Shown one piece after another: positions 9,247-18,230 of a DNA stretch of 64,000 nucleotides. The translations under genes and the position numbers were made by a program. This DNA is from SG8-40 sp963792855. GTDB lineage: Bacteria; Pseudomonadota; Gammaproteobacteria; Burkholderiales; Eutrophovitaceae. Each line of letters starts with the position of its first letter. The first letter of the stretch is position 1. The DNA lies in NCBI GenBank assembly GCA_963792855.1, contig CAWBXZ010000013.1:248001-312000 (forward strand), read 5' to 3'. The notes below the pieces were generated by a model that worked only from the letters and a program-made list of their open reading frames with translations, was not told the origin of the DNA and made no database searches.

Positions 9247-9699
9247 TCAGCGAGTCCGCTGAAGGCTGGCAGCGGTCGTGCGAACGAGTGCGGGCATCAC
9301 CGCGAACAGCACCAGTGAAGCGACGTAAACCGTTGCAGCGACCGGATCACGGCCGGCGGCATATTCCGTGACCGATTCGTTGCGAACGAACAGGACGACA
9401 CCCCACTCGGCCAGCAGCAGCAAGGCCAGGCCCGTCAAACCGGCGTAAATCCGGGCGCTGCGGCCGGCAATCCGGAACCGGTGAACGATCCAGCGGGCCG
9501 CGAAAAAAACCACCAGCAGCATCAGCGGTGTTTCACCCAGTTCCGCGACGCGCTCTCCAACTGCGGGGACAACGAGCAATACCCGCAAGGTACCGAGCAC
9601 GAAACCGGCACCGAACACCAACGCAAAATAGGTGCATCCCGCGCCGGCAATGCGCGGCCACCGATTCGCGTCCCCGCTGCTCCAGGCGCGAAGGTCCAT
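9247..9699 (-). CDS. Hypothetical integral membrane protein with about four helices
   Basis: A 150-residue protein I do not recognise. Four hydrophobic stretches are visible: residues about 18-45, 58-75, 84-104 and 122-140. They are separated by short Arg-rich loops (WIVHRFRIAGRSAR), and the tail is basic (SLQRTR). The ATG at 9699 lies 9 bp after the stop of the small upstream gene, so the two are likely co-transcribed. It converges on the nnr gene with only 14 bp between. It could be a small-molecule or stress-related membrane protein; no motif fixes a role. Confidence 0.6.
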   Translation of the reverse strand: MDLRAWSSGDANRWPRIAGAGCTYFALVFGAGFVLGTLRVLLVVPAVGERVAELGETPLMLLVVFFAARWIVHRFRIAGRSARIYAGLTGLALLLLAEWGVVLFVRNESVTEYAAGRDPVAATVYVASLVLFAVMPALVRTTAASLQRTR

Positions 9700-9708
9700 G
9701 CGTGCGGC

Positions 9709-9867
9709 CTACGCCTTTGCCGTGCCGGCCAGCACGGCAACGTGCGTTGCAATGGCCTCCGGCGACTCTTCCTCCACGTAATGCTTTCCGTGCAGTCGGT
9801 GCCAGCGCGTCAATTCGAGTACCTTGCGACGGCCTTCCCGGTCTGCAACGATTTGTTGTACTGACAT
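9709..9867 (-). CDS. Small hypothetical protein (52 aa)
   Basis: Starts at the ATG 9867 (protein begins MSVQQIVADREGRRKVLEL), with GGGGGCG 6 bases upstream as a possible ribosome site. The sequence is soluble and charged, with no signal or membrane segment. The longer open frame to 10083 is unlikely because of the weak start context. It sits 9 bp upstream of the four-helix membrane protein gene and diverges from the monooxygenase gene. No family recognised; reality rests mainly on tight spacing and the ribosome site. Confidence 0.45.
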   Translation of the reverse strand: MSVQQIVADREGRRKVLELTRWHRLHGKHYVEEESPEAIATHVAVLAGTAKA

Positions 9868-10096
9868 GATTGTCGCCCCCGGCCGCATTTTGCCATTCGC
9901 AATCGCCCCCGCGCGCACCCGTGTTCCCTGGCCTGGCGGCAGGATCGCCTGCTGCGCGCATCCTCTGTCGAACGAGTTTAACCCCGTCGCGAATGACGCC
10001 GCCAGCCGCATCAGGCCTGGGACCCCTTCCCGAATCGGGGTTATCCTTTGCGGCGTGGTACGGTTACATTCCCAGGTCAGCAAAGATCACCGATCC

Positions 10097-11810
10097 ATGA
10101 GCACTCAACACAGTGAGCAACACGGCAATACCAGCAAAGCAGTCACTGCAGTGGATGCATTGATCATTGGCGCCGGATTTTCCGGTTTGTATCAACTCCT
10201 CTGTTTGCGCGACAAGACTCGGCCTGTCGGTCAAGGTGCTGGAAAAAGGCAACGGCGTCGGCGGAACCTGGTACTGGAACCGCTATCCGGGCGCGCGTTG
10301 CGACTCGGAGAGCCATTCCTATTGCTACTTTTTCTCCAGGGAACTGCTCGAGGAGTGGGAATGGTCCGAACGCTATCCCGAACCGCCCGAGATCCTTCGC
10401 TACCTGAACCATGTCGCTGACAGATTCGATCTGAAGCGCGACATCGAGTTCGGCACACTGGTCACGGCCGCCCGCTACGACGAGACAGCCAACCTGTGGG
10501 ATGTCGAAACGGAAAGCGGACGGCGCTACCGGACGAAATACCTGATAACCGCCGTTGGCTGTATCTCGTCGGCCAACGTTCCCGACATTCCGGGGTTGCG
10601 GGATTTCAGGGGTGAGTGGTATCACACCGGACAGTGGCCGCACCAAGGCGTCGACTTTGCCGGAAAACGTGTGGGTCAGATCGGCACCGGTTCAACCGGC
10701 ATCCAGGCCGCTCCGGTGATTGCCCGGACGGCGGCGCACCTGACGGTGTTCCAGCGCACTGCGAATTACAGTGTGCCGGCGCGCAACGCCCCGTTGAGTG
10801 ATGAGTTCAAACAGTACGTGCGCGAACATCACGACGAAATCCGCGAGATTGTCCAGTCCACGCCCAACGGCCACCCGTTTCGCATTTCCGAACGCAAGGT
10901 GTTCGAGCTCGATCCGCAGAAGCGTCAGGCGGTTTACGATGCCGCCTGGGAGAAAGGCGGTCTGCAATTCCGTGCCGCGTTCCAGGACCTGCTGGCCAAC
11001 AAGGCCGCCAACGACACCGCGGCCGAGTTTCTCAAGAGCAAGATCCGCAGCATCGTCAAGGATCCGGAAACCGCCGAAGCGCTCGCCGATATCGATCACC
11101 CCTACGCCGCCAAGCGCCCGCCGATCGATACCAATTACTTCGAGACCTTCAACCGCGACAATGTGACACTGGTCAACCTGCGTGCCGACCCGATCGAACG
11201 CATCACGCCGACCGGCATCAAGACGCGCGATCACGATTACGATCTGGACGTCATCGTCTTTGCAACCGGATTCGATGCGCTCACCGGCACGCTGTTGCGC
11301 CTGAACATCGAGGGCCGGGATGGCGTAACGCTGCGCGACTTCTGGAAAGCCGGCCCGAAGACCTATCTCGGCCTGCAGGTGCCAGGCTTTCCCAACCTGT
11401 TCACGATCACCGGACCCGGCAGTCCGTCGGTGCTGTGCAACATGCCGGTGGCGATCGAGCAGCACGTCGAATGGATCACTGACTGCATCCGCCACATGCG
11501 CGAGCACGGCATCGACCGCTGCGAAGCACTTCCGGAAGCGACGGAAAAATGGGTTCAACATGTTAACGAGGCAGCCAACGCAACCTTGCTGCCGCAGGTG
11601 AAACACTCGTGGTATCTCGGTGCCAACATTCCGGGAAAGCCCCGCGTATTCATGCCCTACGCCGGAGGAATGACGCGTTACCGGGCCATCTGCAATGATG
11701 TCGCCGCAAAAGGCTACGAAGGGTTCGTCTTCTCCCGAAGCGGCAAGGACACGGCCACGGCGCTGAACGACTTCACCGCGGCCACAGCGATTTCCTCGCC
11801 GGGTGTCTAG
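10097..11810 (+). pseudogene. Baeyer-Villiger-type flavin monooxygenase, frameshifted near 10211-10216
   Basis: Would encode a 570-residue FAD/NADPH monooxygenase of the cyclohexanone/phenylacetone type. The frame from ATG 10097 reads the FAD Rossmann motif GAGFSG, then is lost. The frame starting about 10215 carries the rest: GVGGTWYWNRYPGARCDSES, the BVMO fingerprint FRGEWYHTGQWP (FxGxxxHTxxWP) and the NADPH site GTGSTGIQ. Removing one A from GACAAGACTC restores RDRLGLSVKVLEKG exactly as in the family. So this is either a recent single-base insertion or a sequencing error. The downstream frame stays clean, which argues for recent damage or error. It overlaps the lipocalin-like gene by 8 bp. 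Confidence 0.85.
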
Positions 11811-12249
11811 CGTCCCCAGCAACGATCTGGTCGGTACCTGGTATCTGGTTTCCACCGAATTTCGTTCGGGGGACGGTTCGCCGGCAGAGTCTCCTTACGG
11901 CAGTGCGCCGCAGGGCATCCTCATCTACGACTCGCACGGCAACATGGCCGCACAGTTGGCGCAGGGTCAGCGCAAGCACTTCAAGACCGCCGACAGAAAA
12001 GCCGGAAGCGACAGCGAAACCCGCATGGCGTTCGAGAGTTATCAGGCCTACTACGGGCGCTACAGAATCGACGAACGCGAACAAGTCGTCATTCATACCG
12101 TTACCCAGGCCTTGCTGCCCAACTGGGTCGGCACAGAGCAGCGGCGTTATTTCACATTCAGGGACGGAAAACTTGTCTTGCAAACAACGCCAATGATGAT
12201 TGGCGGCGAACACGTCACCGGTGTGTTGACCTGGGAACGGGCCGGCTGA
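11803..12249 (+). CDS. Lipocalin-like domain protein
   Basis: A 148-residue protein that begins with the lipocalin-like signature DLVGTWYLVSTEF (GxW near residue 12), followed by YGSAPQGILIYDSHGNMAAQL. This is the pattern of the small lipocalin-like family often found next to monooxygenases and dehydratases. The start is GTG 11803, inside the end of the monooxygenase gene, indicating translational coupling. It probably binds or converts a small hydrophobic molecule made by the adjacent enzyme; this is inference from context. No signal peptide is seen. Confidence 0.75.
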   Translation: MSSVPSNDLVGTWYLVSTEFRSGDGSPAESPYGSAPQGILIYDSHGNMAAQLAQGQRKHFKTADRKAGSDSETRMAFESYQAYYGRYRIDEREQVVIHTVTQALLPNWVGTEQRRYFTFRDGKLVLQTTPMMIGGEHVTGVLTWERAG

Positions 12250-12286
12250 CTGAGCCCGTTCGTCATACAGTGAAACACTGCAGGGA

Positions 12287-12310
12287 CCGGCACGTTGATG
12301 CCGGTTTCTT
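12287..12310 (+). terminator. Putative terminator after the lipocalin-like gene
   Basis: CCGGCA, a 6-base loop, TGCCGG, then TTTCTT. The stem is short (6 bp) and the T-tract is interrupted, so this is a moderate call. Confidence 0.45.
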
Positions 12311-12385
12311 GCCGTCTCCTCGGGAATGCGCCCCGCTCATTGATCCGTCGCCGCTACGACAGAACTGGCAGCGATACGGGACGGT

Positions 12386-12763
12386 TCACAACTTGCCGAC
12401 ATCGGCTTTCGCGCCTTTCCCAGGGCTGCTCTCCTTGTCGCGCCGGCGAGCCAGTACCGCAACAACGATCTTGCTGGCAACCGCCGCAAAAACACCGATG
12501 CTCAATAGTGAAAAAACGACGGTGAACATTTTGGAAAGCGACGAAGTAGGGGCAAGATCGCCATAACCGGTCGTCGACATTGTCATGACACTGAAGTAGA
12601 ACGCATCAACAATGCCCCATCCTTCGATTGTTGCGTAGAAGTAGGTTGCGCCGGCGAGCAGCGCAAGCATCACCGCCATCAGCCCACGAAAGTCCCGGTC
12701 TGTCCGCAGCGCGTGCACGACGGCGCACGCCAGTTTCCACAGATTAATGCAGAATCCGATCAT
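12386..12763 (-). CDS. Two-helix potassium channel protein
   Basis: A 125-residue ion-channel-2-family protein in the inner membrane. Two transmembrane helices (about residues 28-46 and 80-104) flank a pore loop with the K+ selectivity filter TTGYGD. The C-terminal tail is short and charged (residues 105-125), with no RCK/TrkA-N regulatory domain, so gating control is not apparent. It is a single gene convergent with the lipocalin-like gene. Tetramer formation and K+ conduction are inferred from the filter. Confidence 0.85.
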   Translation of the reverse strand: MIGFCINLWKLACAVVHALRTDRDFRGLMAVMLALLAGATYFYATIEGWGIVDAFYFSVMTMSTTGYGDLAPTSSLSKMFTVVFSLLSIGVFAAVASKIVVAVLARRRDKESSPGKGAKADVGKL

Positions 12764-12860
12764 GAATGATCCATATCGAGCTTCACGATTCCCTCACCGG
12801 CGCTCGACGCACACGCACCGCCACGCCTATTCCGTCGATGGGAAATGCGAGCAGGGATAC

Positions 12861-13862
12861 TCAGTCGTAAACAACCATGCAGCGCACTTCGATACTCCAG
12901 CGGTCCGGTGCATCCGGCGGCGTTGCCGGATCTTCGAACGCACTGTGGAAGCTGAACGTGCAAGGCGCCTGATCCCCGCCGCCGGCATCGCCTTCGGCAC
13001 CCTTGGTCCGCGCGAGCTTCCCCTCCGAGTCCCATTGCTTGATCAGCAATGCCTCATCCCGCGTGACCTGCGGATAATAAAACCACCGGTGGCGCGGGGA
13101 GTATTTGGCGAAATAGTTCTCGCCGATGCGGTCCTGATAGTGGATTTCGAATACCACCAGGTCCTCGGGCTGCACGCAATCGGCATCGCACAGGGCGAGC
13201 GGATGGGTCGCAACCGGCTCATCCGCAATATTGCGCCATACGTTGATGATGGCAAACCGGCCACCACTGGCGAGCGCGCGCTCGGCGATTTTCGCGTCGA
13301 TCAGTGACCGCCCTTCTCCCAGCACCGCCCGCAGCGTGTCATTCGACGTCGGTGGTCCGGTGAGATCGCGCAGGCGCTGCGGTGCACTGGTCAGGGTGTA
13401 ATCGCCGTGCACCATGTGCGCCGGCCCCTGCACCTGCTGGCCCCCGGTAATCCGCCGCTTGCTTTGCTTCCCCGATGCCGAGCGGACGTTATGGTCGAAA
13501 GCGAAGGCATGCGCGCCCGTGTACTCCTGGACGACTTCGGCACAGTGCTTGTAGTAATCCCTGACGACCTGTTCCTGATTGAAAAAATCGACGCCGCCAG
13601 CGGGAAGCGGCCGCGTCAGCAATTCGAACCCATTGGTGATGATGGTCCGGCGGTCCGCGCCCTCGAGCCGACGGGCATTGTATACGGGCATTTCCCGCTG
13701 CTCCCGGTCCACGCCCTGCCAGCCGTCATCGCTGCCGTCCTTGTCACGCCGGGTAAGCACCTTGCCGTTGCGGTAAAGCGATGATTCTGCCGAGGCTTTC
13801 AGGTAGGTAAAGATTCCCGTCGTGTCCTGTTGGCCTTTCAGTTGTGCTGATTCGTCTTTCAT
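12861..13862 (-). CDS. CmcJ/NvfI-family oxidoreductase (AsaB / GA4-desaturase-like)
   Basis: A 333-residue protein resembling the CmcJ/NvfI/AsaB group of non-haem-iron-like hydroxylases and desaturases known from fungal and actinobacterial natural-product clusters. Visible family features are the PVYNAR segment near residue 60, the AFDHNVR motif, the HGDYT motif near 175 and IINVWRNI near 228, ending with RWSIEVRCMVVYD. The start at ATG 13862 has AAGGAT 7 bases upstream; the frame extends to 13925 without a better start. There are no biosynthetic neighbours, so it is an orphan tailoring-type enzyme. Substrate unknown. Confidence 0.7.
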   Translation of the reverse strand: MKDESAQLKGQQDTTGIFTYLKASAESSLYRNGKVLTRRDKDGSDDGWQGVDREQREMPVYNARRLEGADRRTIITNGFELLTRPLPAGGVDFFNQEQVVRDYYKHCAEVVQEYTGAHAFAFDHNVRSASGKQSKRRITGGQQVQGPAHMVHGDYTLTSAPQRLRDLTGPPTSNDTLRAVLGEGRSLIDAKIAERALASGGRFAIINVWRNIADEPVATHPLALCDADCVQPEDLVVFEIHYQDRIGENYFAKYSPRHRWFYYPQVTRDEALLIKQWDSEGKLARTKGAEGDAGGGDQAPCTFSFHSAFEDPATPPDAPDRWSIEVRCMVVYD

Positions 13863-14024
13863 GTTCCTGATCCTTGCAGTTGTGCCTTGCGCTCGTTTTC
13901 TGAAGCTCTCATGTGCATCATACATCGGAGCCGGACTTCAGACAGCTGGCAGCCGCCGCGCCGGATTCCGCTGCGAACCGCGGACTCCCGCGCAAGACGT
14001 ATCTTCAGCGGCGCACTTCCGGCT

Positions 14025-15245
14025 CTAGTCGAGAATCTCCCCGAACAACGTGATGAACGAAGGATCGGTCAATGTGCCAACGTGGCTGTTCGTAAAACCG
14101 TACATTCGCAATGCTTCGGACTGCAGCTTGAACGGTATCTGACTCTCTACAGTCACAACGCCGTCATCGCCACTTTCCGCTTCATGCGAAAACACGAGGT
14201 AATACGGTATCTGCCCGGGCCAGTCCCACTCGTGCAGGTCTCGCAGGAACTCGCTGCCTGTCGCGACATCGCGCCATGCCGGCACGACCACCGGTGACAA
14301 ATCCACTCCCGACGACGCGCTCGCCATGCCGCCCATTGGACTGTTGACGGTCATGACAAGACCGATGTGGCTTTCGCGCATTGGAAACCTTTCAACGTAC
14401 TTCTTGACGAAGGAGCGTACAACGAGACCGCCCATGCTGTGGGCGATCACGTCAAACCGTTCGAAGGCGTACCGGTTTTGCAAATCGGTCACGGCTTTGA
14501 CCATGTAATCACTGATCATGTCCAGGCGCACGCCGCTTGGATAATAGAGAACCCAAGGCTGAAATTTTTTCGCATCGAGGCTTTCGATGAGCGCGCGCAG
14601 ATCGGTCGGCCCACCGGCAATGCCATGGACGAATATGACTGGCACCCTGGAAGCGTCGTAGTCCTGCAGAAACAACAGCCCTCCTCCCACCGACTGGAGA
14701 AAATCCAGGGGGCGCCACATGCCCATCGAATAGTTGTCGCGACTGAACAGGGGATCATCGAGCGAGACGACTGCGCCGATATTCCTGTTGATCTCCGATT
14801 CGGCGATTATCGCCCCCTGATCATCGGCGAGTTCCGGCGGGTCGCCGCGAATGACGATCGTCTCCAGTTCAACCGTTTGCCGCTCTCCAACGCGAAAGGT
14901 GAGCGGATCGGTACTGAAATTCCCGTGTTCCTGCCCGCGCTGGAAACGGCCATCGTGATTGACATCGATAAATGCGGCGACGAGGTATACACCGGGTTCG
15001 ACCGTGAACTCGTAATTGCCCGCGCCGGAGGCAATGATTTGGTTCTCGAGCGTGAAAACCTCGTTCCTGACTTCGAATCGGAGCACAACGACAGGCCCCG
15101 GCTGCGCGCTCTGAACGTCAACCTTGCCTTTGATCACGGCGACATTTTCAACGCTGTCTGCCTGCCTGCTGATCTCCTTCAATCCGCAAGCCGGCAACAA
15201 AACCAGCATGACCGGAACGACAATACCAGAGAGAATTCGATTCAT
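14025..15245 (-). CDS. Lipase/esterase-like alpha/beta-hydrolase lipoprotein
   Basis: A 406-residue exported lipoprotein. Residues 1-20 are a signal peptide with lipobox LLPAC. A beta-rich domain follows (about 35-135), including a NHDGRFQRG calcium-like loop. The alpha/beta-hydrolase domain has the oxyanion region VIFVHGIAGGPTD and the nucleophile elbow AHSMGG (Ser). A C-terminal His is present near SHVGTL. It is probably a PGAP1/triacylglycerol-lipase-like esterase at the outer membrane or periplasm. The start at ATG 15245 matches the signal peptide. It is monocistronic and lies next to an inverted repeat that separates it from crcB. Confidence 0.8.
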   Translation of the reverse strand: MNRILSGIVVPVMLVLLPACGLKEISRQADSVENVAVIKGKVDVQSAQPGPVVVLRFEVRNEVFTLENQIIASGAGNYEFTVEPGVYLVAAFIDVNHDGRFQRGQEHGNFSTDPLTFRVGERQTVELETIVIRGDPPELADDQGAIIAESEINRNIGAVVSLDDPLFSRDNYSMGMWRPLDFLQSVGGGLLFLQDYDASRVPVIFVHGIAGGPTDLRALIESLDAKKFQPWVLYYPSGVRLDMISDYMVKAVTDLQNRYAFERFDVIAHSMGGLVVRSFVKKYVERFPMRESHIGLVMTVNSPMGGMASASSGVDLSPVVVPAWRDVATGSEFLRDLHEWDWPGQIPYYLVFSHEAESGDDGVVTVESQIPFKLQSEALRMYGFTNSHVGTLTDPSFITLFGEILD

Positions 15246-15284
15246 TGAAGCGGACCTTGCTCGGGAGAGTGTAATCGGGTGTCC

Positions 15285-15340
15285 AGGGCCTGTTAACACA
15301 TGTGGTCGACGCGCCGATCACACATGCGTTAACAGGCCCT
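15285..15340. repeat. Long inverted repeat touching the crcB stop codon
   Basis: Left arm AGGGCCTGTTAACACATGTG and right arm CACATGCGTTAACAGGCCCT are a 20-bp palindrome with one mismatch. They flank a loop containing GTCGACGCGCCG. The right end overlaps the crcB TAG. A related element with the same GGCCTGTTAAC and TGGTCGACGCGCCG words follows the ppsR stop at 49222. The sequence could form a stable RNA hairpin at the end of the crcB transcript, but no T-run follows. Confidence 0.85.
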
Positions 15341-15719
15341 AGTTCAGAGCGCGGAAAGCCAGCATGCCGAGTATCGTCATGACGATTGAACCGATGACAT
15401 GGGTCGACAGCAACAACACCATCCATCCATAGCGCGCAGCATTCAGCAGCAAGACGGCTTCTGCGGAAAAACTCGAGAATGTCGTCATGCCGCCGAGAAA
15501 ACCGGTAATGACCAACAGCCGCATTTCCAGAGGAAGTTCCGCGTGCTGCGAGAAAAACTCGACGGCCACGCCAATCAGAAACCCGCCGGCCAGGTTCGCC
15601 ACCAGAGTGCCCAATGGCAGATTGGGCAGAACGGTGTTGAGCCCTATTCCAAGCCACCAGCGTATCCACGCGCCCAGCGTCGCGCCGATACCTACCGCGA
15701 GGAATCCTGTGTATGGCAT
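15339..15719 (-). CDS. crcB: Fluoride ion channel CrcB/Fluc
   Basis: A 126-residue four-helix inner membrane protein that exports fluoride as a dual-topology dimer. It shows the hallmark GATLGAWIRWW, the NLAGGFLIG segment (asparagine in helix 2) and GFLGGMTTFSSFS, which holds the pore phenylalanines and the Na+-site TTFS. The start at ATG 15719 has AGGGGAG 5 bases upstream; the longer frame to 15767 runs into modA. It is last in the modBCA-crcB direction, 51 bp after modA, and may be read from the same transcript. I saw no fluoride riboswitch before it. Confidence 0.93.
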   Translation of the reverse strand: MPYTGFLAVGIGATLGAWIRWWLGIGLNTVLPNLPLGTLVANLAGGFLIGVAVEFFSQHAELPLEMRLLVITGFLGGMTTFSSFSAEAVLLLNAARYGWMVLLLSTHVIGSIVMTILGMLAFRALN

Positions 15720-15770
15720 GCCACTCCCCTGTCTACGAAGCCACTTTCGATTATAGGTCCCGGGCAAATC

Positions 15771-16526
15771 TCAAGGCGCGCGAAACCCGTATCGCTGAAG
15801 AATCTCTCTGCCGCGCGGAGAATCGACGAACTCCACAAACCGTCTGGCCGTATCGGCGCGGCGCGTGTCGCTGACAACCGCGATCGGGTAGGCAATCGGC
15901 TCGGTTGTGGCGACTTCCATCAGCACTCGCACTTTTCCCGGTATGACACGGGCGTCGGTTGCATACACGAAACCGGCGTCGACCTCCCCGCGAGCCACGT
16001 AATCCAGACTTTGCCGGACGTGCTGCGTATTGATGATCTTTGGCGCCAGCACTTCCCAAAGTTCGGCCGCCTGCAAGGCAAGTTGCGAATAATGTCCTGC
16101 CGGAACGCTGGCGGGGTTGCTGATGGCGATGCGCTCGATCCTTGACATGCGCAAGTCGCTCAAGCGCCGGATATCGAGAGACGAATCGGCCGGCGCGATC
16201 AGCACAAGCGCATTGCGCGCAAAGTCACGCCGGCTGCCGCTCAGAACCAGTTTCTTCTGTTCAGCGCGGCGCATGGTTTCCTGGTCGGCGCTGGCAAACA
16301 CATCGACCGGCGCTCCGCGCGCAATCTGCTGCAACAATTGCCCGGAACCGGCGAAATTCAGCGCCACCTTCGTGCCCGGGTGCGCCTGTTCGAATGCCTT
16401 GCCAATTTCCGTGAAGGCATTCGTCAGGCTGGCGGCCGCGGAAACAATCAAATCGGCAGCATTGGCGTTGCCGGGAAGTGCCAACAGCGCCATTGCCGCC
16501 AACAGGCATTTAATCACCGCGCGCAT
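15771..16526 (-). CDS. modA: Molybdate ABC transporter substrate-binding protein
   Basis: Periplasmic oxyanion-binding protein that delivers molybdate (and often tungstate) to ModB. It has 251 residues with a Sec signal peptide (1-23, cut after ANA). The mature start DLIVSAAASLTNAF holds the first oxyanion Ser of the family. FAGSGQLLQQIARGAPVDVF and VPAGHYSQLAL are typical ModA segments. I chose the ATG at 16526, preceded by GGAAAG at good spacing; the GTG at 16541 would add MRKVP. It is third in modB-modC-modA. Confidence 0.95.
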   Translation of the reverse strand: MRAVIKCLLAAMALLALPGNANAADLIVSAAASLTNAFTEIGKAFEQAHPGTKVALNFAGSGQLLQQIARGAPVDVFASADQETMRRAEQKKLVLSGSRRDFARNALVLIAPADSSLDIRRLSDLRMSRIERIAISNPASVPAGHYSQLALQAAELWEVLAPKIINTQHVRQSLDYVARGEVDAGFVYATDARVIPGKVRVLMEVATTEPIAYPIAVVSDTRRADTARRFVEFVDSPRGREILQRYGFRAP

Positions 16527-16601
16527 CGGTACTTTCCGCACCAGTCGGGAACGGCCGCTGCCCTGTCCAACGTCATTCGCATCTGCGGTGCGATGCGAAT
16601 G

Positions 16602-17402
16602 CTAATCGCCATCGTGTGTTTCATCTGCCTGTCTTCCTTCGGCGGCAACGCCCGACGCTTCCATCAGCATTTTGCGGATCATGCCTCGTACCGGATTGCC
16701 CAGCGCGTCCCGATAAGGTTGTCCTTTCAGGTCGACCGTGCTTTGTACGCGGCCCTTGCGCATCAGCAGAAGGCGTTCCGCGAGCGCCGCGACGTCCTGC
16801 GGATCATGCGTAATCACCAGCAGCGGTACCTTGAACAGCCATTGGGTATTGAGCAGTTCCTGGCGCATGCGAATGCGAAGCAACGGGTCGAGCGCGGCGA
16901 ACGGTTCGTCGAGCAGCAGGATACCGGGTTTGCGCAACAGCGCTCGCGCCAGCCCCACTCTCTGCCGTTGGCCGCCCGACAACTGCCAGGGGTGGCTTTC
17001 GGCCAGTTCAGCGATCTCGAACAGTTCCAGCAGGTCGCGCACCCGGCGCCTCACGTTCTCGTTCGGCCGGCGCCGCCACCAGGAGGTCTCTGCGAATGCG
17101 ACATTTTCTTCCACGTTCAGGTGTGGAAACAGGGCATAGTCCTGGAACAGGTAACCCACATTGCGCTCTCGCGTGGGAACGTCGATTCCGGCCGCTGAGT
17201 CGAACAGCACGCGACCGTCAACCGCAATCCTTCCTTCGTCCGGTTGCTCAAGACCGGCAATCGCTTTGAGGGTAATGCTCTTGCCGGCACCCGAAGCACC
17301 GAAAATCACGTTGAGATCGTCCTCGCAAACAAAAGCGACGTCCAGTTGAAACGCCTGCGATCCCGAACGCAGCGTCTTGCGGATATTGACCTCGATGCGC
17401 AC
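16602..17402 (-). CDS. modC: Molybdate ABC transporter ATP-binding protein, without TOBE/Mop domain
   Basis: ATPase that drives molybdate uptake at the inner face of the membrane. Walker A is GASGAGKS (about 35-42), the signature is LSGGQRQR, Walker B ends LLLDEPFAALD and the switch His is in VITHD. At 266 residues it lacks the C-terminal TOBE/Mop domain that ends classical ModC (about 350 residues). It ends soon after the nucleotide-binding domain with an acidic tail. The start is GTG 17402, 6 bp after the modB stop. Without the Mop domain, trans-inhibition by bound molybdate is not expected (inference). Confidence 0.93.
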   Translation of the reverse strand: MRIEVNIRKTLRSGSQAFQLDVAFVCEDDLNVIFGASGAGKSITLKAIAGLEQPDEGRIAVDGRVLFDSAAGIDVPTRERNVGYLFQDYALFPHLNVEENVAFAETSWWRRRPNENVRRRVRDLLELFEIAELAESHPWQLSGGQRQRVGLARALLRKPGILLLDEPFAALDPLLRIRMRQELLNTQWLFKVPLLVITHDPQDVAALAERLLLMRKGRVQSTVDLKGQPYRDALGNPVRGMIRKMLMEASGVAAEGRQADETHDGD

Positions 17403-17408
17403 GCTAGT

Positions 17409-18104
17409 TCAACCGGCGGCGTATCGTGGCTTCAGAAAGTGTCCGGAAGCCACCAGGATCAGCACGCACACGACAGAGGTAACGATGACGAGAAAGTTGG
17501 CGACCTCGTCGTTTCCCGCCTGCACCGCTTCATAGACGGCAATCGACAACGTCTGGGTGCGCCCGGGCAAGCTTCCCGCCACCATCAGAGTGGCTCCGAA
17601 TTCACCCAAAGCACGCGCAAACGCCAGCATCGCGCCAGCCAGGATGCCGCGCCACGCGAGCGGCAAGGTCACTCGCACGAACACGTGCCACTCGGATTTC
17701 CCCAGCACACGCGCCGCCTGCTCGAACTCGCGCTCGACACCCTCGAATGCGGCGCGCGCAGCCTTGTAAACCAGCGGGAAAGCCACGACCGCTGCGGCGA
17801 TGACCGCACCCTGCCATGTAAACACCAGAGTGATCCCGAGTTCCCTGTCCAGCCACTCGCCAATGATGCCGCGCCGGCCTATCAGCACCAGCAGGTAGTA
17901 TCCCAGTACCGTTGGTGGCATCACCATCGGCAGTGTCATCAGGGCGTCGACCAGCTCCCTTCCCGGGAAACGAAACTTCGCCACCAGCCAGGCAGCCAGA
18001 ATACCGCCGACGGTCGCAGCAAACGTTGCCCATCCGGCGACTTTTAAGCTCAGGAACAAGGGAATGAGCACCGCTTCCGAGGTGAGGTTCACGATTTTCG
18101 GCAA
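17409..18104 (-). CDS. modB: Molybdate ABC transporter permease
   Basis: Inner-membrane channel of the molybdate importer. It has 231 residues and about five helices. The conserved start of the permease domain is LFLSLKVAGWATFAA, and LPMVMPPTVLGYYLLV is typical ModB. The EAA loop is EREFEQAARVLGKSEWHVFVRVTLPLAW. The first possible start is TTG 18104; a GTG at 18092 is also possible, and neither has a strong ribosome site. It is first of modBCA, 126 bp downstream of an intrinsic terminator and about 260 bp downstream of a ModE-like operator, so transcription may involve readthrough. Confidence 0.93.
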   Translation of the reverse strand: MPKIVNLTSEAVLIPLFLSLKVAGWATFAATVGGILAAWLVAKFRFPGRELVDALMTLPMVMPPTVLGYYLLVLIGRRGIIGEWLDRELGITLVFTWQGAVIAAAVVAFPLVYKAARAAFEGVEREFEQAARVLGKSEWHVFVRVTLPLAWRGILAGAMLAFARALGEFGATLMVAGSLPGRTQTLSIAVYEAVQAGNDEVANFLVIVTSVVCVLILVASGHFLKPRYAAG

Positions 18105-18230
18105 GCCGGATTGTGGCGACGGGAAACTGCGGAATGCATCGGATTTCGCAAAGGATGTGGCACCGTGTGATCTGACCGAATATAGCGCTATTGCACCGGG
18201 TTCAGGGCACAGTCAACAAGAGCGGTGTGC

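Noticed and set aside
15720..15770. Fluoride riboswitch before crcB
   Set aside because: Only 51 bp separate modA and crcB and I see no structure with the conserved fluoride aptamer pattern.
18178..18201. Third ModE-like site next to modB
   Set aside because: Only one half-site (CGCTATAT) is good; the partner at the right spacing matches poorly.
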